From the NCBI GenBank assembly GCA_000421085.1, contig ATWE01000002.1, positions 372,001 to 436,000 of the forward strand: DNA of 64,000 nt, read 5' to 3'. The notes beneath the pieces were generated by a model that saw only the letters and a list, made by a program, of their open reading frames with translations, made no database searches and was not told where the DNA came from. The position numbers and the translations under genes were made by a program. The stretch comes from Ensifer sp. USDA 6670 (GTDB lineage: Bacteria > Pseudomonadota > Alphaproteobacteria > Rhizobiales > Rhizobiaceae). This document shows positions 27,752 to 35,693 of the stretch, in pieces. Within the stretch, counting starts at the first letter, position 1. The number at the start of each line of letters is the position of its first letter.

Positions 27752-29269
27752 TCAGCCGAGGAAGTCCTCGGGCAGCAGGTCTTGCGGCATGTTCTGGTAA
27801 GCCACGGGACGCAGGAAACGTCGAATCGACATGGTGCCGACGCTGGTTGCGCCGAAGTTGGTCGAGGCTGGATACGGGCCTCCATGCACCATCGAATCGA
27901 CGACCTCAACCCCGGTCGGGAAGCCGTTGACCAGCACCCGGCCCGCCTTGCGCTCGAGCACCGGACGCAGACGGCGCGCCGTCTCGAGGTCACCCGGATC
28001 CATATGGATGGTGGCGGTCAGCTGGCCCTGGAAGCCGCGCGCGAGCTCTTCCATTTCGGCCGGCGATCCCACCCGAACCACGAGGCCAAGCGGGCCGAAC
28101 ACTTCTTCGCCGAGCGCATGATCGGCCAGGAACTGCGCACCCGTCGTCTCGAAGAGATTGGGCGATGCGTCACGGCCGGACGACTCGGTCGCAAGCAGCG
28201 GTTTGACGGCGTTGCGCGTCGCAAAGCGCGCCTGACCGTCGCGGTAGGCCTTGGCGATACCGTCCGTCAGCATGGTTTGCGGTGCCACCTTGGCAAGCGC
28301 CTCGACGGCGGCGGTGGTGAAGCGGTCGGCGTCCGCACCTTCGGTGACGACGGCGATGCCGGGATTGGTGCAGAACTGCCCGGCGCCCATGGTGAGCGAA
28401 CCGGCCCATCCCTGTCCCAGCGTTTCCGCCCGTGCCTTCAAGGCTTCCGGCAGCAGGAACATCGGGTTGACCGAACCGAGTTCGCCGAAGAAAGGGATCG
28501 GTTCGGGGCGCGCTGCGCAAAGATCGAACAGGGCGCGTCCGCCGGCGAGCGAACCGGTGAAGCCGACGGCCTTGATATAGGGATGCTGCACCAGCGCATG
28601 ACCGACGTCACGGCTGCCGCCCTGGATCAGCGAGAATACGCCGGGATGAACACCCGTCTTGCGGATCGCAGCGTCGACGGCCTCGGCGACGATCTCGCCG
28701 GTGCCGGGATGCGCCGAATGGCCCTTTACCACTACGGGGCAGCCCGCCGCGAGCGCCGCGGCCGTGTCGCCGCCGGCAGTCGAAAAGGCCAGTGGGAAAT
28801 TCGAGGCGCCGAAGACGGCGACCGGACCGACGGGGCGCTGGACCAGCCGTATCTCCTGGCGGGGCGCCGGCTGGCGCTCGGGCAGCGCCGCGTCGACGCG
28901 CCGGTCGAGATAATCACCCTTTTCGATATGATCGGCAAAGAGCCTGAGCTGGCCGGTCGTGCGGCCCCGTTCGCCGTTGAGCCGCGCCTCGGGAAGGCCG
29001 GTTTCCTGGCTGCCGATCTCGGTAATCGCCTCCGCCCGGGCCTCGATCTCGTCGGCGATGGCACGCAGGAAGGCGGCGCGCTCCTTGCGCGAGGAGTAGC
29101 CATAGGCCCAGAAGGCTTCCTCAGCCGCCTCGCAGGCCCGGTTCACCAGCTCTACGGTGCCGATGGCAAAATCATGCGCCGGGCCATGCGCGGGAGCCGA
29201 AGCGAAGGTGCCTGCCCCATCGAGCCATTCGCCCGCGACGAGGTGTTTTCCTTTGGGGGTGAAAATCAT
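27752..29269 (-). CDS. hypH: Alpha-ketoglutaric semialdehyde dehydrogenase (2,5-dioxovalerate dehydrogenase)
   Basis: This 505-residue aldehyde dehydrogenase performs the last step of hydroxyproline breakdown: oxidation of 2-oxoglutarate semialdehyde to 2-oxoglutarate. The catalytic Cys lies in GAGQFCTNPG and the general-base Glu in FFGELGSVNP. ATG 29269 has an AGGAAAG ribosome site and gives the usual MIFTPKGKHLVAGEW opening. It is divergent from hypS and ends at its own terminator. The substrate is assigned from the family and the hyp context. Confidence 0.88.
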   Translation of the reverse strand: MIFTPKGKHLVAGEWLDGAGTFASAPAHGPAHDFAIGTVELVNRACEAAEEAFWAYGYSSRKERAAFLRAIADEIEARAEAITEIGSQETGLPEARLNGERGRTTGQLRLFADHIEKGDYLDRRVDAALPERQPAPRQEIRLVQRPVGPVAVFGASNFPLAFSTAGGDTAAALAAGCPVVVKGHSAHPGTGEIVAEAVDAAIRKTGVHPGVFSLIQGGSRDVGHALVQHPYIKAVGFTGSLAGGRALFDLCAARPEPIPFFGELGSVNPMFLLPEALKARAETLGQGWAGSLTMGAGQFCTNPGIAVVTEGADADRFTTAAVEALAKVAPQTMLTDGIAKAYRDGQARFATRNAVKPLLATESSGRDASPNLFETTGAQFLADHALGEEVFGPLGLVVRVGSPAEMEELARGFQGQLTATIHMDPGDLETARRLRPVLERKAGRVLVNGFPTGVEVVDSMVHGGPYPASTNFGATSVGTMSIRRFLRPVAYQNMPQDLLPEDFLG

Positions 29270-29443
29270 CTGACTTTCCTTTCTCTGGATCACGATGATC
29301 CTGGTCGATTCGGCACAAGATCATAAAACGCGTCGATTCCCGTAACGAAGCGGGATTGCCGGCGGAAATTCGCATACACTCTCCTCGCCCGTTGCGGAAC
29401 CGTATACCTTCCGGCGAACAGACGAATTGCACTTGCCGAGCGT

Positions 29444-29460
29444 TTGTATACTCTATGTAT
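29444..29460. promoter_or_regulatory. Candidate HypR operator between hypH and hypS
   Basis: atac tctat gtat (29448-29460) repeats the ATAC-N5-GTAT layout found before hypM and hypD, and the overlapping ttgtatactc fits TNGTNNACNA except for the last base. It sits in the 237-base divergent gap, 47 bases before the hypS start. I saw no other ordered element in that gap. Confidence 0.58.
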
Positions 29461-29506
29461 GCAGAACATCAACCGCCTGCCCCTGAACCAGGATGAGAGA
29501 GACGAC

Positions 29507-30544
29507 ATGAGCGAGACAACCACCCTGACGACCACCGCGCTTCAGGAGCGCGTCGAGGCGATCTTCCGCAAGGGCGGCCTTAACGTGGTCCAGGCGGGCG
29601 CTCTCGCCCGGGTGATCGTCGCCGGCGAACGCGATGCCTGCAAGTCGCACGGCATCTACCGGATCGAGGGCGCGCTGCGCACGGTCAAGGCTGGCAAGGT
29701 CAAGCCCGACGCCGAGCCGGAAATCGTTGCGCAGGAAGCCTCGGCGATCGTCAAGGTGAATGCCCGGGGCGGTTTCGCCAATCCCGCCTTCGAACTCGGT
29801 CTGCCGGTGTTTGCCGAGCGTGCCCGCAAGCACGGCATCGCCGCACTCGCGATCAACGACTGCACGCATTTTTCGGCGCTATGGCCGGAAGCGGAGGCGC
29901 TCACGGGAGCAGGGCTTGCCGGAATCGTCATGTGCCCGAGCTATGCCACGGTCGCACCGACCGGCGGCAACAAGCCGTTGCTCGGCACCAACCCCTTCGC
30001 CTTCGGCTGGCCGCGCGCGGGCAAGCCGCCCTATGTCTTCGACTTCGCAACTTCAGTCGCGGCACGGGGCGAGATCGAGCTGCACCGCCGGGCGGGTAGA
30101 CCGCTGCCCGAAGGCTGGGCCATCGATGCGCAAGGCAATCCGACCACCGACCCGGAGGCGGCGCTCGCGGGCGCCATGCTGCCCTTCGGCGGACACAAGG
30201 GCTCGGCCATCGGCACGATGATCGAACTCCTGGCGGGCATCATGATCGGCGACCTGACCAGCCCCGAAGTGCTCGACTACCTCGGCACCACGACGCTCGC
30301 ACCCTTCCATGGCGAACTCATCGTCGCCTTCTCCCCGGAGGCTTTCGCCGCCGGCCGTCCAGGCGACCCCTTCGCCCGGGCGGAGCTGCTGTTCGAAGCG
30401 ATCGTCGGCCAGGGCGCCCGCCTGCCTTCGCAGCGCCGCTTTGCCGCCCGCGCGAAGTCGGAGGCAGAGGGCATCACGCTGAGCGCGGCCGAGATCGAGC
30501 AGCTCGACCGGCTGCTTGCGCTCGGGCTCGACGCCGTGGCGTGA
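29507..30544 (+). CDS. hypS: Delta-1-pyrroline-2-carboxylate reductase (malate/lactate dehydrogenase-like)
   Basis: This 345-residue NAD(P)H-dependent reductase is of the LDH2/MDH2 fold used by delta-1-piperideine/pyrroline-2-carboxylate reductases. A catalytic-type His lies in KSHGIYR and a cofactor loop in FGGHKGSAIG. It would reduce delta-1-pyrroline-2-carboxylate, made by the 3-hydroxyproline dehydratases or from D-proline, to L-proline. I chose ATG 29507; upstream in-frame ATGs overlap the operator. It is divergent from hypH. The symbol follows S. meliloti usage as I recall it. Confidence 0.8.
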   Translation: MSETTTLTTTALQERVEAIFRKGGLNVVQAGALARVIVAGERDACKSHGIYRIEGALRTVKAGKVKPDAEPEIVAQEASAIVKVNARGGFANPAFELGLPVFAERARKHGIAALAINDCTHFSALWPEAEALTGAGLAGIVMCPSYATVAPTGGNKPLLGTNPFAFGWPRAGKPPYVFDFATSVAARGEIELHRRAGRPLPEGWAIDAQGNPTTDPEAALAGAMLPFGGHKGSAIGTMIELLAGIMIGDLTSPEVLDYLGTTTLAPFHGELIVAFSPEAFAAGRPGDPFARAELLFEAIVGQGARLPSQRRFAARAKSEAEGITLSAAEIEQLDRLLALGLDAVA

Positions 30545-30600
30545 TCCCCCGGCGGGTACTCTTTCGCCTCCTGTGCACAGGAGGAATGAGGGATTCAGAC

Positions 30601-30993
30601 GTGAAGTGGCTGGAACGGGCACGCCGGTGGGCAAGGGGGATCAAGCGAGACGTCGTCGTCCTGTGGCTGGCGGCGCGTGACCGCCGTGTGCCCTGGTATG
30701 CCAAGCTGGCGGCAGGCGCGGTCGCGGCCTATGCATTGTCGCCGATCGACCTGATACCCGACTTCATCCCGGTCCTTGGCTATCTCGACGACCTGATCAT
30801 CGTTCCGGTCGGCATCATCGTCGTATTGAAGCTCATCCCGGTCGATGTCCTTGCGGACCTGCGCGCCGCAGCAATGAAACACACCGAGCGGCCGGTGAGC
30901 CGGGCCGGGCTGGTCGCGGTCATTTCAATATGGGTCCTGTTGGCGGCTCTGCTCTTGTGGGTGGCGCTTGGCCCCGCTGCCGCCGTGCGGTAA
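30601..30993 (+). CDS. YkvA family (DUF1232) small membrane protein
   Basis: This protein of about 130 residues has the DUF1232 signature (VPWYAKLAAGAVAAYALSPIDLIPDFIPVLGYLDD) at about 30-65 and a C-terminal transmembrane helix. A GTG at 30601 with an AGGG site 8 bases upstream fits the family N-terminus (KWLERARRWA). An ATG at 30586 is nearly on top of the aggagg sequence and less likely. Function is unknown. It follows hypS by 56 bases, probably by chance. Confidence 0.75.
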   Translation: MKWLERARRWARGIKRDVVVLWLAARDRRVPWYAKLAAGAVAAYALSPIDLIPDFIPVLGYLDDLIIVPVGIIVVLKLIPVDVLADLRAAAMKHTERPVSRAGLVAVISIWVLLAALLLWVALGPAAAVR

Positions 30994-30999
30994 AAGGAA

Positions 31000-31023
31000 G
31001 AGGCCCTCCTGATGGAGAGCCTC
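31000..31023. terminator. Bidirectional hairpin between YkvA and hypD genes
   Basis: gaggc-c-ctcc / ggag-a-gcctc form nine base pairs with one mismatch around the loop tgat. It lies 7 bases after the plus-strand stop and 18 bases after the hypD stop, with taaaagg and cctcc flanks. It serves the convergent pair. Confidence 0.68.
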
Positions 31024-31040
31024 CTCCGTCTCCGGCCCGA

Positions 31041-32003
31041 TCAGGCCTTGTACTTTTCAACTGCGCCCGGGAGCTTGCTCCATTCGGCATACCAGGTGTT
31101 GAAGAGCGTGAACTGCGCTTCGACATAGCCGCGCTGGCTTTCGGTCAGCGCGTCGGTCTCGTTGAAGTGGAGGGTGTATTCCTTGTCTCCCTTCAGCACC
31201 ATCATGTGCTTGAAATAGAGGACGAGGTCCGGCCCTTCATCGAAGGAGGAAAGCACGGCAAGCGCCTGCTCCAGCTCCTGCGCACGCTGGCGTGCATCGA
31301 CATCGCCGGCGGCTGCGGCCTGCGAAAGATTGCAGAGGTGAATCACTTCCTTCGGCAGTACGTTGCCGATCCCCGTGATGGCGCCGGTCGCGCCACAGTT
31401 CACGAAACCGTGGAAGACGGCCGTATCGACGCCGATCATCAGCGAGACGCCGTCGTCACGGCTGGTGATGTGTTCGGCCGCGTAGCGCATGTCGGCATTG
31501 CCGCCGAATTCCTTGAAGCCGACGAGGTTCGGATGCTCCGCGCGCAGCGCGAAGAAGAGGTCTGCCCGGGTGGCGAACCCGTAATAGGGGCTGTTGTAGA
31601 TCACCGACGGCAGGTCCGGCGCGGCAGCCAGGATCGCTTTGAAATGCGCCTTCTGCGCCACGATCGAGGGACCGCGCGACAGGACGCGCGGGATTACCAT
31701 CAGGCCCTGCGCTCCGACCTTCTGGGCATGCGCCGCATGCGCGACGGCCGAGGCGGTGTTGACCGCACCGGTGCCGACGATGACGGGGACGCCCGCCTTT
31801 ACCAGACGCTCCACGCCTTCCATGCGCTGCGCGTCGGTCAGGAGCGGCCAGTCGCCCATCGAACCGCAATAGACGACTGCCGACATGCCATCGGCAATCA
31901 GAGCCTTGCCCTTGCGGACGAGGGCATCGAAGTCGGGCGTGCGGTCTTCCCTGCAAGGGGTCATCAGGGCTGGGATCACGCCCGAAAATATCTTGGCCTT
32001 CAT
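31041..32003 (-). CDS. hypD: Pyrroline-4-hydroxy-2-carboxylate deaminase (DapA superfamily)
   Basis: This 320-residue (beta/alpha)8 aldolase-superfamily enzyme converts delta-1-pyrroline-4-hydroxy-2-carboxylate to 2-oxoglutarate semialdehyde and ammonia. The Schiff-base lysine is in LVGFKEFGGN and the catalytic tyrosine in VIYNSPYYGF. ATG 32003 has an AGGAG ribosome site and replaces a longer frame. It sits directly downstream of hypR with operator-like repeats in the gap. Other DapA-type activities are possible, but the neighbours make HypD much the likeliest. Confidence 0.87.
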   Translation of the reverse strand: MKAKIFSGVIPALMTPCREDRTPDFDALVRKGKALIADGMSAVVYCGSMGDWPLLTDAQRMEGVERLVKAGVPVIVGTGAVNTASAVAHAAHAQKVGAQGLMVIPRVLSRGPSIVAQKAHFKAILAAAPDLPSVIYNSPYYGFATRADLFFALRAEHPNLVGFKEFGGNADMRYAAEHITSRDDGVSLMIGVDTAVFHGFVNCGATGAITGIGNVLPKEVIHLCNLSQAAAAGDVDARQRAQELEQALAVLSSFDEGPDLVLYFKHMMVLKGDKEYTLHFNETDALTESQRGYVEAQFTLFNTWYAEWSKLPGAVEKYKA

Positions 32004-32077
32004 TTCAAACTCCTTTCGGCCTGTCGGATGGCAGAGACACGACGCCGTAGCCGGCAGCCCTGTCTGCGCTTCAGGTA

Positions 32078-32108
32078 AAAATACCATTTGTATTTTATTT
32101 GTCGACAG
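32078..32108 (-). promoter_or_regulatory. Candidate HypR operators upstream of hypD
   Basis: aaaatac-catttg-type repeat: AAAATAC (32078) and GTATTTT (32090) form an inverted repeat with a 5-base spacer, the same ATAC-N5-GTAT geometry as before hypM and hypS. Next to it ttgtcgacag (32099-32108) is one base off TNGTNNACNA and nearly repeats the element before hypR. Confidence 0.62.
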
Positions 32109-32122
32109 AAATTATCCTAAGG

Positions 32123-32833
32123 TCACAGGGCAATTTCGAGCCGGTCGTTGCGAGCGAAAAGCTTTTGAATTTGCTGGACGATCTGCTCCGCATGGGTGCG
32201 CGCCAGCCGATCGGCCGCCTCGGCGTCCCGGGCGGCGATGACGGCGATCATATCCTCGTGCTCGTCGACGAAGCGTTGCGGCAGCCGGTCGTCATAGGAC
32301 TGATAATAGAGCCTGAGGATCCGCCGCCCCTCGTCGAGAAGCCTCTTGAACAGGCCGATGAAATAGGGATTGCGGCCAGCCTCGGCGATGGCGGAATGGA
32401 ATGCGGCATTGGTGGCGATCATCGCCAGCGCATCCTGCGCCTGGACCGCTGCGGCGAATTCCGCCTGACGGGCGCGGATCACCTCGAGATCCTCCGGGCG
32501 GTGGTGTTCGGCCGCCAGGCGCGTCGTAACGCGATACATCAGCACCAGCGCATCGAAGAAGGTGTGCAGATTCAGGAAATCGATATTCGACACCATCGTC
32601 GATCTGTTGGGCAGCGTAGCGATCAGCCCCTCTCCCGCCAGCCGCACCAGCGCCTCACGGATCGGCGTGCGCGACATCTTGAACCGTTCGGCAAGCTGCA
32701 CCTCGTCGATCGGACAGCCCGGCGGCAGGACCAGATCGAGTATTTCGTCCCGCAAGAGGTCATAGACCATCTTTACGCCGGAACCGCGCTTGCGTTCGGG
32801 AGCTGAATTGGTGTCCGTATCCTTGTTGGTCAT
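32123..32833 (-). CDS. hypR: GntR family regulator of hydroxyproline catabolism
   Basis: This 236-residue FadR/VanR-group GntR regulator has an N-terminal winged helix (about 22-85; MSRTPIREALVRLAGEGLI is the recognition region) and a C-terminal FCD ligand domain (about 95-220) with spaced His/Asp residues for a metal. It lies directly upstream of hypD. In S. meliloti HypR represses the hyp genes until the inducer is present. A perfect ttgtcgacaa palindrome precedes its own start, suggesting autoregulation. Confidence 0.85.
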   Translation of the reverse strand: MTNKDTDTNSAPERKRGSGVKMVYDLLRDEILDLVLPPGCPIDEVQLAERFKMSRTPIREALVRLAGEGLIATLPNRSTMVSNIDFLNLHTFFDALVLMYRVTTRLAAEHHRPEDLEVIRARQAEFAAAVQAQDALAMIATNAAFHSAIAEAGRNPYFIGLFKRLLDEGRRILRLYYQSYDDRLPQRFVDEHEDMIAVIAARDAEAADRLARTHAEQIVQQIQKLFARNDRLEIAL

Positions 32834-32845
32834 GCGGTCTCCTTC

Positions 32846-32855
32846 TTGTCGACAA
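32846..32855 (-). promoter_or_regulatory. Candidate HypR autoregulatory operator
   Basis: The perfect 10-base palindrome ttgtcgacaa lies 13 bases upstream of the hypR start, fits TNGTNNACNA, and differs by one base from the element before hypD. Confidence 0.5.
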
Positions 32856-32937
32856 AAGAAATACTTCTCTGCGACGATGGGATCAACGGGCTCCTCCGTA
32901 TGTTTCCCGGATTTCAGGCCGTTTTACCGACAATCTT

Positions 32938-33996
32938 TCAGGTTTCCGGCAGGGTAAAGACGGCGCAGGGCGCCGCAATACCGCGCAGCGCATGTTCGCC
33001 AAGCGGCACCAGCGGGGTTCTGGTCTCGGCGGCAAGCGCGCCCGAAATCAGCACAGATCGCCCCAGCGGCCGGCACAGCCCCTCCAGCCGGCTCACCAGG
33101 TTGACGGCCGGACCGATGGCGGTGAAGTCCAGCCGATCGATCGATCCGACATTGCCCCACAATATCTCGCCAAGATGCAGCGCCGCGCCGAAGCGCAAAG
33201 GCGGCAGTTCCTGTTCATGGCGCAGACCCTCGAGATGCGCCATGCCTGCGCGGGCGGCAACGACCGCGCGCAGCGCCCGGTCGCAGGCCTCCGCCGGCAA
33301 ATCGTTGACCGGGAAGATCGCCAGCACGCCATCGCCGATGAACTTGAGCACCTCGCCGCCAAAGGCGTGTATCGCTCCTGCAAGCCGGTCGAACCAGTCG
33401 TTGAGCGCCGCGATCACGCGGGCCGGCTCATATTCCTCCGAAAGGCCGGTGAAATTGCGCAAGTCGGCATAGAGCAGCGCCGCCCGGATGCTCTCCCCGG
33501 TGCCGCGGCTCAGCGCCCCTGCCTGCACGCGGGCAGCACTGCGGCGGCCGAGATAGGCTTCAAGCAGCGCCGCGCGTGTCGCCCGCTCGGCCAGGACGGC
33601 CAAGGGCGCCGCCGCGAAGCGGGCGGTCTGACGCAACCGCGCGACCTCGGCCGGATCGAACTGCCTCGTCCCGGCCCAGCCCAGCACCACCTTCTCTGCC
33701 GTCTGCCCGACCACGTCCTCCTGCACCGGACCGAACCCCGCCAGCCAATCGCGCCCGGCGTGATCGACCGGCCCTTCGGCAAAGCCGAGCGCCTCGATGA
33801 CCGCGCCGTCCTCCGCCCGCCAAAGCCAGGTGCGCCGTGCGATGATCGGATGCGGCACGGCCAGCGTCAGGGCACCGCCGGCCAGTGGAAGACCGTCGGC
33901 GAGGAGTCGGGTTCCAAGCTCTGCCAGGAACGGGTCGGGGCCGGACGAGGTACCGGCCTCGTCCAGAAGCCATGCGAGGGGTGCGGGCAGGTCCAT
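32938..33996 (-). CDS. Class III adenylate/guanylate cyclase
   Basis: This 352-residue protein has a poorly conserved N-terminal half (1-150) and a class III cyclase homology domain (about 168-350). Metal-binding aspartates are Asp178 (LYADLRNF) and Asp222 (FIGDGVLAIF), and DRLDFTAIGPAVNLVSRLE carries the substrate- and transition-state-contacting residues. It would make cAMP (or cGMP). Rhizobia encode dozens of such cyclases with varied input domains. There is no transmembrane segment, so it is probably cytosolic. The stimulus is unknown. Confidence 0.87.
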   Translation of the reverse strand: MDLPAPLAWLLDEAGTSSGPDPFLAELGTRLLADGLPLAGGALTLAVPHPIIARRTWLWRAEDGAVIEALGFAEGPVDHAGRDWLAGFGPVQEDVVGQTAEKVVLGWAGTRQFDPAEVARLRQTARFAAAPLAVLAERATRAALLEAYLGRRSAARVQAGALSRGTGESIRAALLYADLRNFTGLSEEYEPARVIAALNDWFDRLAGAIHAFGGEVLKFIGDGVLAIFPVNDLPAEACDRALRAVVAARAGMAHLEGLRHEQELPPLRFGAALHLGEILWGNVGSIDRLDFTAIGPAVNLVSRLEGLCRPLGRSVLISGALAAETRTPLVPLGEHALRGIAAPCAVFTLPET

Positions 33997-34165
33997 GCGT
34001 TGATCATAGAGCAGTTGCAGGAAATATGTGAACCGATCTGGCCACGAGGCACCGGCTCCCCAGGCAGTGGCGCTGGCGCTCCCGTCGGGATATGATCGTT
34101 CCGTCCGGATCCGGCGCGCGGCCGTCCTTCTCGCCGGCGCTCGGTGGCAACCGAAGAGGAGTCCG

Positions 34166-34615
34166 ATGCAAGAAGCTCTCGTTGTCCGCCGCGAAACGCA
34201 TGTCTCGGCACCGCCCGCGGCAGTGTTCGCCCTGCTTACCGACCCGGAGAAGATCCTGCGCTGGATGGGAACGCAGGCCGATGTCGAGCCGAAGCCCGAA
34301 GGCCTTTATCTCGTGAATGTTACCGGGGCCCGCTTCGCCCGCGGCTCCTTCCGCGAGGTGGTGCCGGTGCACCGCCTGGCTTACAGCTTCGGCTGGGACG
34401 ACAGCGATGTCGTTCCGCCGGGCTCGAGCCTGGTCGAGATCGACCTGATCGAGCAGCCGGATGGAACGCTGGTGCGGCTGACCCACTCGGGCCTGCCCAA
34501 TGCCGAGCAATGTGCCGGCCATGCCGAAGGTTGGGCCCATTATCTCGATCGGCTTTCGGAAGTCGCCGCGGGACGTGACCCGGGGCCTGACCCGTGGCAC
34601 GGGCGTACCGGGTGA
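34166..34615 (+). CDS. SRPBCC/AHSA1-like protein
   Basis: This 149-residue START/Bet v1-fold protein of the Aha1 C-terminal (AHSA1) type has VRRETHVSAPPAAVFALLTDPEKILRW at the N-terminus and the closing HAEGWAHYLDRL helix. It probably binds a small hydrophobic ligand; many relatives accompany ArsR regulators, but none is present here. ATG 34166 has an aagagga ribosome site. It precedes the DUF1003 gene. Confidence 0.82.
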   Translation: MQEALVVRRETHVSAPPAAVFALLTDPEKILRWMGTQADVEPKPEGLYLVNVTGARFARGSFREVVPVHRLAYSFGWDDSDVVPPGSSLVEIDLIEQPDGTLVRLTHSGLPNAEQCAGHAEGWAHYLDRLSEVAAGRDPGPDPWHGRTG

Positions 34616-34666
34616 GCTCTGGCCCCGGCCGCTGGCCTGGGAGCTTCCGCCTCGTCTTTCCCGCGC

Positions 34667-34691
34667 GGAACTTTGCGGAGCCTGACGTGTT
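34667..34691 (+). promoter_or_regulatory. GGAAC-N18-TT promoter (RpoE2/EcfG type)
   Basis: GGAAC at 34667 and TT at 34690 with 18 bases between, in the gap before the DUF1003 gene (start 34744). This gives a leader of about 45 bases. Confidence 0.6.
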
Positions 34692-34743
34692 TGCCGGTAG
34701 CCGCCGGCAACAAGGCGGCCAACAGCGTGTCGCGAGTGTTCGG

Positions 34744-35295
34744 ATGGCATCGAGAAGGAACAGTACCGAGGAAAGAGCATCCGCCGCTCGAACCATGCCG
34801 CGCCTGGAGCGCAACATAAAAGCCATCCTGAAGCGGCGCGAGGAAGACGAACGCGGGCGGAGGACGCATGACAGGGTCGCCCAGGCGATCACGAACTTCG
34901 CAGGCTCCATGACTTTCGTCGGCTTGCACGCCCTGGCGTTTGGCGCCTGGATCGCTCTAAACCTTGGGCTTGTTCCCGGCGTACCGGTGTTCGACCCGAC
35001 TTTCGCGATCCTCGCCATGGTTGCTTCGGTGGAGGCAATCTTCATTTCCACCTTCGTTCTGATCAGCCAGAACCGAATGGCCGAAAAGGACGACGAGCGC
35101 TCCGACCTCAATCTGCAGATTTCGCTCCTTGCCGAGCAGGAGGCGACGCAACTGCTCGCGCTCCTCCGCGAGATAGCCGGCCGGCTGGGCGTGACGGTGG
35201 ACGGTGAAGAGGACATCCGTGAGCTCACCAAGGAGATCACGCCCGAAGAGGTCCTCAATCGGCTCGAGGACCAGAAGGTCCGGTCGAGCGATTAG
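34744..35295 (+). CDS. DUF1003 membrane protein
   Basis: This 183-residue protein has the DUF1003 core: a basic amphipathic region, then two transmembrane helices (about 60-80 and 90-112, FVGLHALAFGAWIALNL and AILAMVASVEAIFISTFVLIS) with the conserved SQNRMAEKDDERSDLN element. An acidic C-terminal helix follows. I chose ATG 34744 downstream of a stress-type promoter. Function is unknown; DUF1003 proteins recur in rhizobial stress regulons. Confidence 0.8.
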   Translation: MASRRNSTEERASAARTMPRLERNIKAILKRREEDERGRRTHDRVAQAITNFAGSMTFVGLHALAFGAWIALNLGLVPGVPVFDPTFAILAMVASVEAIFISTFVLISQNRMAEKDDERSDLNLQISLLAEQEATQLLALLREIAGRLGVTVDGEEDIRELTKEITPEEVLNRLEDQKVRSSD

Positions 35296-35315
35296 AACCA
35301 CGCCCATTTGCCGCA

Positions 35316-35340
35316 GGAACAATCGGCCGGGCCCGTCATT
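35316..35340 (+). promoter_or_regulatory. GGAAC-N18-TT promoter (RpoE2/EcfG type)
   Basis: GGAAC at 35316 and TT at 35339 spaced by 18 bases, ending 28 bases before the next gene (ATG 35369), the expected distance for a short leader. Confidence 0.65.
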
Positions 35341-35368
35341 TGACGACTGACAGAAAAAGGAGACCGAG

Positions 35369-35644
35369 ATGGAGGAGTCACAAGCCATTTCCCGTCCGCA
35401 ACGCGCTTCCGACTATTCCGGTCGCCGGATGGACTGCATCGCCGCCTTGCGGCCGGCCGTTTCGGACCTTGCGGCGACATCCCAGGAAAGCATCGTGGCG
35501 GCGATGGGCGGTGAACTGACCGACGATCTGCTGGCGCTCGCCCATCGGGCCGAGGCGGCCGGTTGGACGTTCGAGGAGGCATCGGCGGCGATCGAGGAGC
35601 TTGCGCGCGAATATGAGGGCGCGAAAGGAACCATCTTCGATTGA
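35369..35644 (+). CDS. Small conserved-looking protein, unknown function
   Basis: This 91-residue acidic, mostly helical protein has no signal or membrane segment (middle: LAATSQESIVAAMGGELTDDLLALAHRAEAAGW). An aaggaga ribosome site and a tightly placed GGAAC-N18-TT promoter support it as a real, stress-induced gene. I do not recognise a domain. Confidence 0.65.
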   Translation: MEESQAISRPQRASDYSGRRMDCIAALRPAVSDLAATSQESIVAAMGGELTDDLLALAHRAEAAGWTFEEASAAIEELAREYEGAKGTIFD

Positions 35645-35652
35645 ATCCGGTT
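35627..35652 (+). promoter_or_regulatory. GGAAC-N19-TT promoter (RpoE2/EcfG type)
   Basis: GGAAC at 35627 and TT at 35651 are 19 bases apart, the longer spacing tolerated by this sigma class; the -10 reads ggTT. It lies at the end of the preceding small gene and about 40 bases before the pyruvyl transferase start. Confidence 0.5.
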
Positions 35653-35693
35653 GAACCCGGCGATCTGCTTCCATGATCAGGAGATAGAGGCCG

